From Lepidurus packardi (Eukaryota > Arthropoda > Branchiopoda > Notostraca > Triopsidae), in contig JAKZAN010000002.1 in NCBI GenBank assembly GCA_023053545.1, positions 4,572,375 through 4,636,374 of the forward strand: DNA of 64,000 bases, read 5' to 3'. The notes beneath the pieces were generated by a model. The model did not search any database. It was not told the DNA's origin and worked only from the letters and a program-made list of their open reading frames with translations. Made by a program: the position numbers and the translations under genes. Positions 13,001 through 25,600 of this stretch are shown here, piece by piece (position 1 is the first letter of the stretch; the number at the start of each line of letters is the position of its first letter).

Positions 13001-13697
13001 AAAGTTACTTAATCAAGTAGGACCAAGATGAGCAGGTCGGAGAACTGATCCCACTCGACGCTCTTATCGAGCAGAAGTGTACATTAACTTTGGAAGCGGA
13101 GCATTCTGTCTGTATATTTGACGGTCCAGCTAGACAAAAGCACATAAAAAGTTGGTAGAACGTGTTTTACTTTGCAGCTGCTAATTACAGTCTTATAGCA
13201 GAAAAAGTTATATAAACTAAAAAAAAAGAAGAAAACCCTTTACGGTGTTAGTCTACCTAACGAATTCTACCCGCTGCCCCCACGCGATAGAGACAGGAGT
13301 TGGCAAAAAATATAAAAACTTAATTAGTAGGAAAGCCTTATCCTCTTGAATCTTATCGAGGAGGCTACCACGTTTCCTACACACACACAAAATACGACTG
13401 GGTCCTGCTGCCGTTGCCAAAAAAAGAACACCAAACGTGGCAGTAAGGAAAGCAAAAACGGGGATTTTTCTCCTGGATCTAGGATGCGTTGAAGTGGAAT
13501 CCATAACTGAAATATAACGTTGACCGAGGAAGACTACCGTCAAGGAAAGGGTCTTATATAGCATGCTGCTGAAGAGATTATCGGCTCTGGAATTGCCCAA
13601 CCTCTAGGATATAACACTGGTGGCGTCTTTGTGTGCTCTTGACTCTAGAAAATAAAAGGCGAGAAGGAGACAAAAGATTTAGTATTTCCTGTAACTT
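10097..13697. other. Intergenic stretch upstream of Lgr1, no supported gene
   Basis: I see no recognisable coding exon. Homopolymer A runs lie near 12182-12209 and 12841-12857. The Lgr1 promoter and 5' UTR presumably lie in the last part; no strong TATA box is visible just before 13698. Open frames here are all under 120 codons and featureless. Confidence 0.45.
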
Positions 13698-16600
13698 TTG
13701 GACGCACATTCTTTATCTTTTGTAGCCTCTTCTTCTTTTCGGAGGCTACTTCACCATGGAAACTGTATCCCTTTTTCCGTTTTTCTCTCACCGTCTAGGA
13801 AAGCAATGGGCTTGTTTGTGTCATCTTTGCTAGGACGCTGGAATGTTCGCTGCAAAAGGACCAAGTTAGGACAATTGGGCTTCATTCAAATCTTACAATG
13901 GGAGGTAGTCCTGGCTTGCCTAATTCTGGCCCATGCCGAGGGAGTTTACGCTACTGACAATACCACGAAAGACACACCTTTCAGCTTTCGTGAAGTCGAC
14001 AATAGCACCAATGTTGCGACAGTTTCCTCAAATAGCCTCAGTGATGATGCCCTTGACAAGGCTGACGACCTTGGCAGTAATAGAAGTCCCAATTCAGATT
14101 CAGATTCCGAGGATGAATGGCTAATGCCTGGAGAAGATGTCGATGAAGATGCCATGGAAGGTGTATTCGTGCAAAATGACGGCGGTGTGCGGCAATTGGG
14201 GAAAGTGGGAGGAAAAACCAATGGTGTTTACAGATTGTGTGGCTGCTGGAATACGACCGAAGATGGCGGACATATTACCGAGGTTGAGTGCAAGTGCAAA
14301 GGCCCCCAATTGAAAGTCATTCCTCAGAACCTGAGTCATAATGTCAACCGCATGTAAGTATTAAAAATTTATTACCAACAAGCAAGCGTATCGATCGAAT
14401 TTTCAGCTTTACTTTCTTAACCTTGCCCGTTTGAAGACCGCAATATTTGGGATGTAGTCACAAGGACGACTCGATACAAGGACGACTCGACACAAGGAAG
14501 TCTCGACAAAAGGACTGCGGTGCATCCGACTTAATGACTATAAACTTCTAAACTAACCTAGTCATTAAGTCGGGGTTCGCAGTCCTTTTGTCGAGTACAC
14601 GGTAGTCCTATTGTCGAGTCGGCCTACGTCGCGTTGCCGTCCTTATGTCGGGGTCGTAGTCCTCGGTTTGTAGTTCACCGTAGTCCTTTTTTCGAGTCGT
14701 CCTTCTGACGCGTTGCCCAAATTTTGTCTCTTTTGGGAGAAAACAAGGCATGCATGGTTGCAAAATGTCAACAAGTGATGGCGCTGTAAACAGAGCTATG
14801 ATGGGGGTAGTAAAAATAAGCACTTTCGCGTTTCGCTGTCAAGTAAGTTAGAGCAACGTAGGAACCGGAGAATGGTACCAGGCAATAACTGAGTGACAAA
14901 ACATGCTCGTCAAGGAGCACAAAAAAAAAAGAAAGAAAAAAATTGGTCCAAGGAACAAGTCTAATCGTCAATAGTGGCCTCTTGTAGTCTAGTCTCCGAA
15001 TCATTTGTGGTCAATAACCATGGTTTTCTTACCAAAATGACGGGTACCTGTAATATTAGAGGCTGGAGTTTTTCCAGAATTTTTTTTATTCTTAACAGAT
15101 AACAAGGAAAAATGAAAACGTGATGTCCTACACGAACAGGTTTCAGCAGACATCACACTAAGAATTTTTTTTAATAATATATAAGGGCGCCAAAAAGGAA
15201 CGGCCACGAACTCCCCAACTTATTGACGCCCATTACTTACTAAACACAGGCAGTATACAGGACATGCAGAAAGTTGTCCTATTGCGCTAGAAACTTCTTT
15301 CCCAATTCCGCCAGTTTGTACGCGTGCAGCATTTCATCACTGTAACCACGTCTGCTTAATTGCTCCTTACGCTCCAGTTTACTTAATCTGTTTCTACTAT
15401 ATAGACGCATATAGACGCATACCGTGTCCTAGAAACGGCTTAGCTCCTGTTCCGTTTCACAATTAATCCCTAAGATACGATCTGGCTAATTATCGTTACC
15501 GAAATCCTCGATTTTAAGGCTTGCAATGCTAAGATCTCAGGGCTAAAACCGGAGCTGACTACTTCACTTCTCAAGTAATTGAATTGCCCAGTGGACCCGT
15601 TAGATGAGCCGACGGATTGAAGTATACAGCCAAGTTGTGTAGGGTACAGCACAGTACAGTACTGCAACATCACGTACGGAGCATCCTGGTGGATATTACC
15701 AATGCAGGGCCAGATCCCAGAACATTTGGGGCTTGTTACGGTTAATAGACGTCGGATCATATGGAGAGCGTGTCGGATGCTGCCAGACATTTGGGCTGAT
15801 GGAGCTTCTATCTTCCAAATCACAAATATGCAAGGGGTTGCTCCTGTAATCCGTTATTAATTAGGATGCTTGCAATGCACCAAAAGTTTGAAACGAGCAT
15901 ATGATATGTTCTCTCGCGTACTTTTGTTTCTTTGGGCTTCCTGATTGGTGGTTCGCTCCAAAAAAAATTGGCTTACTGTGTTGAACAAGGAATTGAACTT
16001 GACTGCAGCGAACCGCGGGCCAAAGTCTCGCTGTATCAAGTCCCACATCTAATGAGATTTCCTTAGGGTTCCTAGAATTCCCCAATATTTTAGCGAAAGA
16101 GCACTCGCAACGACCTGTTTCAGTTCAAACCCTTAATTTTAATTATTATTTTAATCTTGAAAACAACTTTCATTTTCAGAGAAGCCCAACAAACGCCTCA
16201 GAAGGTTGCAATAAGAGACGGACAACAGGGATACACATGGCACGTTTGGCTAGCTTTTTGCCCAGTCGTTCTTGGAATTGACGCTAAGCGTGCGTTGGCG
16301 GCGATTAATTGTCAATGGACTAAAAAGGTATCGCCGTTTGAGGAAACAATAAGAGTAGGAGCAAATGAACAACGCTTTTACGACTGAATTGAAGATCAAA
16401 CGGTTTCCGTTTCTGATTTCGGGGGGTCCTGATTACTTTCTTTCAACCTGGTCAACGTTTACTTTCCAACATGAAACAATGAGGAAAGGCGAATCCCATA
16501 TTGCTTTCCTAATTTGTTCACAAAGACTCGAATTTTCTTGACAGAGAGTTGACAGAGAGAGAAATAGAAATTGATTTTCTCTGTCGGATTCTTATTATAG

Positions 16601-19600
16601 AACCGTGACGGACGCTGGGATTGAAAGGGTGGATGGTCAGAGTTTACAGCCATACCGAGCCACGCTAACTGACTTGTAAGTCGCAAGAAAAGATTCCATT
16701 TTACAAACTCAATATACGATTCCTTTCTCTTTTTTTTTTAATTTTCTGTTTGGAATTTACTCTTCAATGGAGCACATCTAGCGTTCTTAACAACGTCAAA
16801 TCCCTCCGAAGTCTGCACAGCAACACATTCCACGATTTACGACGTCTGGAAAGAATGTAAAGTCAGCTTTCGCATCCCTCTACTTACGTCTAATCAAAGA
16901 CTGCCCTGTCTGTTCCTATAGATACATTCGTTATGCACCTATGCTAAAAGCTCTGCCTCCGGATATTTTCAGCGTCTTTCTGCCAGAGCTGAAAATCATG
17001 TAAGTAGAACTAAGCCTTCCGATAAAAAAAAATAATATACCCTAAATAAAGCTTGAAAACAAACGAAAAAGAGGAGCAAGATCAAGAAGTTTTTTTTCAA
17101 GCAAAAAAGTTTAATTTCATCGGAATGATCCCTTTAATAAAAGATTTTGCCTTGACACGATTACGCCCTTACGGTCTTCCGAATTGCAACTAACGATATT
17201 TCCTTCATTTCTTTTCTTCATTTCATTTCAGCCAAATTGTTCGTACAGGCCTGATTGAATTTCCGTCCTTAGCTCAACTGGCAACGGGCTCGATTTTACA
17301 CACTATGTAAGTAAACTCAATTCTATTCCCATTTCAAAGAGTTGCTTGACTACTCATCCTACAGCCTTACGAAAAAAAAGTTTTAACGGATTAGGGGGAC
17401 TATGTGCACGATGTGTTTTCTTTACCCCTCCGTTGTTAGGGACGGATAAAGGATTATTACAGCATTGTCCACTTTAAGTTGAGCAAAGACTTATAATGCT
17501 GTCCATGTACTTGCCCTTAGTGACTTTGAGAGTAACCACATCCACGCCATACCAAGTTACTCTGCACGGGTCCGAGCAGCACAATTGTAAGTTTGCCAGG
17601 TTTTTTATTCTTAAGTCCAGCAAAGCGTTAGCAGTTGTACTTGAGCGAGCCAAAACTAACTCCAGCTTTCAATGTATCTCTTCTTTTTTTTTTTTTTTTT
17701 TTGAAAAAAATAGTATTCTTGACTACAACGCCATTACCAGAGTGGAAAACTACGCTTTCAACGGTTCCGAGATTGCCAAATTGTAAGCATTGAATATACT
17801 CATCCCTGTATGTATTTCCTCATACTATAACGTACACAAAGAACACTTCGATACAAAGATCCGCTAGATTCGAATACAAAGGCTCACATATACTTTAACT
17901 CGGTATAGGCGGTTAGCATGGGCGAGTTTCGGAAAAAGTTTTCATTCAAACCAGCACATTTCATGAAAAGATTCTTCATTAGTAAGCTTGAGTATAATAA
18001 TAGCTAGTGCGCAATCAACTCATCTTTTTCCAATGCAATTGCAAATATTTGAAATAGTTGCGTAAAAACATGTCCTAGATTGTGCTTTCAAATCTGACCA
18101 GCCGTTTTCAAGAAATCTTGTTCCAAAAGTTCGACAATATGATTTGGAAAATTGTGTTGCTACAGTGAAACTGTGACGATAAGTTGTACTTATTTGAAGC
18201 AAAACAAACATACTAACTTTACCAGCAATTTGTTAACGTTTCTCAGTAACTTTCTTACGCAAGGCTTTCGCAAAACAATAACAAACAACAGCGCCATCTG
18301 TGACTGTTTGCATTAATAAGCTAAGGTATACGAGAGCCCTAAGTCTTTAACTAAAAGCCCGCTTAGAATTAACGAAGTTCTAACAGTTTGTTTTGACATT
18401 CTAGCAGACTTTCCCTCTTAAAGTAATTGGATAGGTTGAGAGGGATAATCATAGAGTTGAACCATTTAGCTTTTCACAATGGATATGTAGCTATTCCTCC
18501 TTCAAGAGTAGTTCGGGTTTCGTAAGTACAAGCAGAAGCTTTCAGAAATCGTCACGTAAATGGCTTTAAATCTTAACACTTTTTAGCAAGACTTTAAAGC
18601 CGCGCCAAAGGAAAGTGGTTGTCTTGATCCGTATACATGTTCTTTATTTTCGTTTGATAACATTCGGTGGGTGTAACGGTGAAAGAAACCATATAAACCA
18701 CTCGCTCTTGAATGTCTCTTTTACTTCCTATCTTCCTTGGAAAAAGAGGGGACGTTCCGTCTTTTATTAATCTTTCCATTGCATGTTGGCGTATACACAG
18801 AAATGTTGACGACCGTACAAAAAAAGCCTCTGGCTGAAAACCATATTTCTTCAAAGACTTGCTGATGCAAACTACTTTAGGATTATGTGCATGGAAAAAA
18901 TTTGAAAAGATATCCATTTTGCTTTCGCCTCAGGCCTTTAGATCTTGTTTAATCGAATGCATATAAGTCTTTGTTTATTTCCCACAGGAGCTTGAAAGGC
19001 AATCGGATTTTAACCCAGTTAGAGCCGGATGCTTTCGTGGGCCTCAAAAGTCTCCGAACTTTGTAAGTATTACCTTTGATTTATTGTTCTTTTAAACCCC
19101 ATGAGTGTGAAGCTCACGCTTGCTAATGCGATCAATGCTGGAACTGAAGCGTCACATACAAACCTAGTGATCAAACCTCAACCCAATCCGCTGATCTTGC
19201 ACATCCGAGCAGCGAATAGCTTTCCTAACTTTGGAAAATAAAAAATACTTTTAGACACTCGACACCCTCCAAGCTTTTCTTGACTGAATTTCTCATCTCA
19301 TACTCTCGTCTTCCTAATTCAGTCTGAGCCTTTAATTAACGCATTCGCGCGTCTATTAGGCTGTTGTCATCTAATAAAGGTTTTCCGTCTAATTTGCTTG
19401 GCTGCTGATCTAACAATAACAATCAAGTTGCAAGAACAGGCATAGAAACGTGTGTGTATGGTTTGTATAGCCCCTTTTGCGGCATGGGTGGCTTTTTATT
19501 GAATCATTGACAATACTTTCTGAATGACATCGAGTTCCTGCTTTGACAGCAATGAAAAAAGACATGAGAAGCACATAAGAATTTCACGTTCTGATAGCAC

Positions 19601-22600
19601 GGCAGGATAGGAGAGCGATAAACATGGTTAATGGTCTGTTTGTAGCAGATTGTCGTTGATACTTTTTTAGCTTTAACCTTTATAACTTGAGCAAAATGAA
19701 CGAAAAGCGTAAATTGGTGAGATATGTTGTACTTTAAAAGATGTCAGGGAAAGTGAAGGTACATCTGAAGAGTACATACGGTTTGCAGTTTTCTTCCTTT
19801 TATCTCTTTCTTCCATCCCAAAACTACATTAGAGGAAACAGTTCCTTTTTTTTGCTTGTGCAATCGAAGGTACTCGGATGTGGCAGCATCAGCTCAGCCC
19901 TTAAAACGAAAGAACAGTTGGGTGCCATAGCTAGCCAAATTGGGTCGTAACCCCGTGTCTCTTGCATGGGTGGAGTCCGTACGTCGTGTAGAGATCTTCC
20001 GTTCAAGTAAGAGACACAGAGGTGTAAAAGATGTAGCATTTTTACGACAGTCGGATAAGAGAACATCGTAAGTCGTAATGCGTTTTCAGTAAGAGCCCAC
20101 GTCCCTTAACTTCGCATTTCCTTGGGCCAATACCAATCTGAACTTAGGAAACGCAGCAAAAGAAAAAATCACTTTGCGGTGTGGTACGTACAGTACACTT
20201 GACTCTTGGCCAAGAACTCCTCGTTTTTATGAAGCATATATAGTATTTCTTTTACTTTACTATTTTTTTTACTTTTAGTAAAAAGCCTAAAATGTCAGAG
20301 AAAAAGCATTAAAAAAATCATTCATTCAAGTTTGAATTTAAGGTTAAAAGTGCAAGGTTATACGCTTAATTGAGAAAGATGCGTCTGTTGAAACCAATTT
20401 TACATTTGTTTCAGTGTTCCAAGCCTGGAGCCTTTGTTATGGATGCATGAAGGTAGCGATAACAGGTGGAGCTTGTTTGCCAGTAGCTTAGTGACAATGT
20501 TTTGTCAATTGTCAAGTGTATAGTTTTAACCCCAGCTTTCTTGTTTGAAATCCATAGCTAAAACTAAAAGCGAGGAAATTACGACTCTCCCTTTTTACGT
20601 GTGCTGTTTCCCTGCTGCGTTTACACACATGTACACCTCGTGAATACTCCATAATGTTGGGGGACGTGCGTAAGTATCAGCTGTCGTTCGTTAAATACTT
20701 AACTGGAGATGAAATGTGACAGTGACGCACGGGCTTGTCGATTGCTGAGGCAAAGGCATTAATTTCTGCGAACGACATTTTAGACAGCAGCTTTAGAAGT
20801 TATGTACTATATCGAGCTAACTCTTCTCAGTTTTCCCGAACTCGTACAATTTGGGAACGAAAGTGAAAGCTAACGCTCCCGTGGAAAAAAAAGCTTCCAA
20901 TCTTCCTGTTTGGTCAGGCTGGACTTGTAGTTTTAGCTCGGCCTGCCTTAGCCATAGCACAACGACGCAACAATGACTAACGGAAGTTCATTGAACGAAC
21001 GTTGTTCGTGACCGGGACTCGTCATTGTTACTCCGGTTTCATATTTACGTCACTCAGAAGATTTTTTTTTACAGAATAGTTACTGGGTTGATTTGAGGTC
21101 AGGCCGGACTTATAGCGCTACTCCGGTTTGCGTCGCAGCTGCACAACAATAAAGAAAGCATTAATTAAATATATGGAATCCCTCTAACAATTTAAGCAAA
21201 ATTTTAGATTTATTCGCTTTTATAACTTAATCAGTGAGTCGGAACTTTTGCAGCATCCGAAACATAAAGCGAGAAATAAAAATAAGAACATGTCATGTAT
21301 CTCGAAAGCGGCTGTGAAGCCGCTATTAGGCATACCGGGACAACGCTAAGAAACCCGTGCAGCGCCCACTCGCTTCACTCGGTCCTTTCTTTTTCGTTGC
21401 TGAGCATACTGCAAGCCAAACCGGACTAACTCTACAAGTCCGGCTTAACACAAATCGGTTTCCTGGGTCCCTTTTCTTTCGCTCCTTCAAGTACCAGCGT
21501 CTTAGGATTTACGATGCCTTGGTAGCTGTTTGCTAAAGCATATCGTGACAAGAAACGTCTCGGATAGTACAGTAAATCCGATGCCTTTTGAAGTCCCATC
21601 GGTGCATCCAATCGAACTTTTAAACAAACGGCTACCATTATATAAAGCATCGCCTCAAGAAAGATATACTACCGAAGAGCACGGTAGATTTCAAAGCCAT
21701 TTGTCATCCGTCATTTTTCTCCAACCTGTCACCTGATCAGCTGTAAAACAGCCCAAACTTAGAGCTTCTCTTAATAGCTTACTTCATAGTAAAAAACGAT
21801 TTATCACGCCAAATATTTTGTTTTCTCTTCAGCTATCCGGAAATACTGCTTGTTTTTTAAAACTGTTTTTCCTTACAGGAAAAACAGTTTTAAATTCAAA
21901 TGCTTCTTCATTATTAATATTATCTCTCATCAGTTTTAAGCTTCCAACGACACACGTAACTCTGCTTCATTACCAGGAATTGTCTCTAAGCGTTTGAATA
22001 TGAAAAACAAGCGTAGGTTCTGAAAGGTTACACAAATTCGTGTCGCAAAAGTCATTAGCAAATGCCACGAAAAACCTAGCGCGGAACCTTCGCCCTTCTG
22101 ATAGCTTTTCCGTGTCTTGGGCTAATTTTCAATTTCTCCTTTCAGGGACTTATCCGAGACGTCCATCAACGATCTACCCACGAGGGGCCTGACAGATTTG
22201 GAAGTTCTTCGGCTACAAGATACGGAATCGCTCAAAGTTTTCCCCTCTGTGTACAATTTCCAAGTAAGTTTTTCACTTCTTCCTCTTCTACCCTGCCACC
22301 CTTTCACTAAAGAAATGAATAATGAGCCAAGTATCGGTTACGAAACAATAAAAACTTTCGTCCTCGGCATCCCTTTGGTCTACAAATTGATAACGAACAT
22401 TCGTACCCGAGCCACGATTTTTTCTCCTTTCCGGAAGAAAACTACTAGCAAACTTGTCAGTTTGCTCCCACTCTAAATTCTATTTCTCGAAATATTCTGT
22501 CTAGGATTAGAAGGTAAAAGTGACACGACACTAGTTCAGACTTTAATTTATCAATGATCCCGACTGCGGATTTATATTCTTGTTCCTCTTCTTTTCACTT

Positions 22601-25600
22601 TTCAAGAACGTCTTCGAGTACACAAGACACAAAAAAGTACACTAAGCTCTTAGTTGAGGAAGTCCCAATTTGTCACAAGACTAGCCCATATTGACTTTGC
22701 AAATACGAAACAATGAAAACTTGGCGTACTGTACACTGTATGTTAACCCTAACCGGCGAAAGAAGAAAAACGAAAGAAAAATAAACAAATATATGTTTCT
22801 TTTATTTATCTCCACTAAACAGAGCATTCGAGAGGCCTGGCTAACGTACCCGTACCATTGTTGTGCATTTGAGTTCCCAGCTACCCACGATCCTCAGCAA
22901 CACGCTCGTTACCAAGTACGTAGATCATTGTTTGCCTTTTTCTTCTTCTCTTCAATGAGGAAAACTTCCGCATGTGCTAGATACATGCCCAAGCAATCAA
23001 TAATCCACCATCGCAGCCTAATGGGGGATCTACCCCGCTGGCCTTCACACCCCAACTTGAAACCTCGCCATGCAAAAGCAAAGTATAATAGTCTCCCCCC
23101 CCCCTCCCTTCTACCACTACACATATCGATTCTTGTGTCAGCTATGTATAAGCCTTGCACACACACGCGTATTTCATTATTTCACCCACAATTCATTCCT
23201 GAACGACCGTCCTTAACTAATGAAAGTCTCTCGCGTCCTAACCATCTTACTTTTTGTTACCCTTGCTATTTCCGTCCTGCACACACACAAACATTCTCAT
23301 ACAAAAAGATACCTGCTATTCCTAGCCCTATGCTTTTTCTCGTACTTCTATTTCTTACAAAATGCGAAAGTAATTTTAAGTTTTTCTGCCGCTCTGCTTT
23401 TACTTTTGCTCAGCATTTATTCACGCGAGAACCACCGTTCCCGAGAAAGCTATACTTACCGCCCGCACCATATAAGCTATAATAACTACCCAAAGAACAA
23501 AAACCAAATTTGCTATAAGACTTTTTACACAAAGATCTTGAATTTAATACGGCATGATCTTTCTTGAGTGCAGAAATTCCGGGAAGAAATGCAGAAATAC
23601 TGCAGCAGCTCCGGCGAAGAGGTAATAGTGTCATCTTCTGACTCGCCCCTGCCTGTATTGCCCTGGACACAACACCCAGTGGATTCCTTACAGCACGCAG
23701 CTACGCGTTTTGGCTTCCAGCAGCGGCAACTGGATTACGACGAACTTTTGCCTTATACTAACGTGGGAGTTCACGGGGATGCTTGGAGTAGCACGGGTGA
23801 AGTGATGCCTAAACACCAACTTCGAAAGCGGGGCGCGCAATATTACCGGCCAAATTTGGGTTGGTCTACAACAACTATTGCAACGCCAGCAATCTCATCA
23901 GCGTCGTTGTGGCTAGACGATCAAACAGGGCACGAAGCAGAGCAAGAAAACGAGCTTTTTTTACACCGCATCCCCACTAATGTTGTTGCTGGCTTTGGTC
24001 TCATGCCATTCGAGCCCGGATTGGAATTCAATGGCGAATTTGCGCCCGGTTATGAGCTCGATTCAACTCGTGCTTCGAATCACGGCTCGGCCGGTGAAGA
24101 AGCCAGAGATACACTAGGAAGGAGAGCTGAAGACGAAGATTTATTTGGAGGTTTTGGCAGTGAAGGAGGTGTGTTCCATCCGAGTACTGTTTCCCGACCC
24201 CAACTCGTTCAAGCCTACTGCGGAAATCTGACTAAGCTCTACCGTGATGTACAGTGTTTTCCCCAGCCTGACGCTTTTAGGTAAGATAAACATGGAAACG
24301 AAACGAAATGTCTTCCCTATTTACTTATCCCTTAAAAGAGGGGAAGTGATGCCAGGAGCCCTTTGAAAACGGAATTGTAGATCAAGCAAGATTGATGCAA
24401 GGCGTGGCCTGATTAATGATGGCTCTTTTCCTGCTTTCAGCACACGGTAACAATGTTGAGCTAGTACAAAAAGCTGGGAAACGAACCAAAGCTAAAGCAA
24501 CGCTTTTTGCACTGTATACTACGGCTCCCAAAAAATTATAGACGCCTCCACCCTTGGCACTGCCCGTGCTTAGGATCAGGACCCGACATTTTGTCAACAG
24601 CAGACAAGAGAAGTCCATTTACTAAAGCTGGTTAGGGAACTCCCCAAGCCTTTCTATAGCTCTCTGTGCTTTATATAAAGCTTTGCAAGATGCTTACAAA
24701 AAGGGTGGAGACGTAAGCCACAATAAAATCTCGGAAATTAAGGGTTCCACCCCGCTTAGAAATTGTCACATTATCTTTTTTACGACTAGTATTAACTCAA
24801 GGATCAGAAACTTACTGCAGAGCTTCCGAATCAGATTAAACACTTAATTAAAACTTACTAAACGTCAAAATTGCTAATATTTCTAATCAGACCTAACTAA
24901 TACTAATGGTTGGAGATTTCCATCCATTTGACCATTATTCTTCATTCCTGTAAATAGAAAAAAGGCGATAACTCAAGCAATATTGGGAGTATAGTTACGT
25001 TCTTACAAACAAATATAGCACAGCAACCTCCAAGTCTTTTTTCACTTTTATTTTGCTTGTTTACTCGCCATTTCTGAACAAGGTCAACACCAAAACAAGT
25101 GACAGCGCATTACAGCGACACCTTTTGTCTATTTGTAAATGTCCCGCCTCTTGTGGCGGGAAAGTGCCAAAACTTAACACTCAATACCTAGGGAACGGCT
25201 TTTCGTATAAATATGAAACAAAATGCAGAGTACTTTAAAATTTGATTATGCTCCTCTAACCTTTTAGCTTTTTTCTGGAGAGGCCTGTAAAGATAGTTAT
25301 GTTTTTTCTTCTTTTTTTCTAAACGATTTTCGTCTTTCTTAGAAAGGAACACGAATTAGTGCTGCTGTGTAAAGCTAGTACAAGCCTTCGTACTTGGCAA
25401 TAACCGAGAGCTAATTTTACAACCCAGCAACTGAACTCACTCTTTCACAAGATGTCAGAGATGAGAAAAAAAGTCATCAGTCAAGCATCCCCACTTTTGT
25501 TGTTTCGTACAATAATAAGAACGCTAATGGCGTTCCCGTTTTAGCTCGTGACAACCACTGCCTTTTCTTTGTTGAATCTTTTCTTTTTTTTAAGAATCTT

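Noticed and set aside
16157..16387. Extra Lgr1 exon after the acceptor near 16180
   Set aside because: The translation does not fit an LRR, and the missing LRR2 exon is accounted for at 16601-16675 with correct phase.
22691..23482. 263-codon open frame on the plus strand
   Set aside because: It is Lgr1 exon 10 (22823-22915) read through into both flanking introns; only the exon part matches the receptor family.
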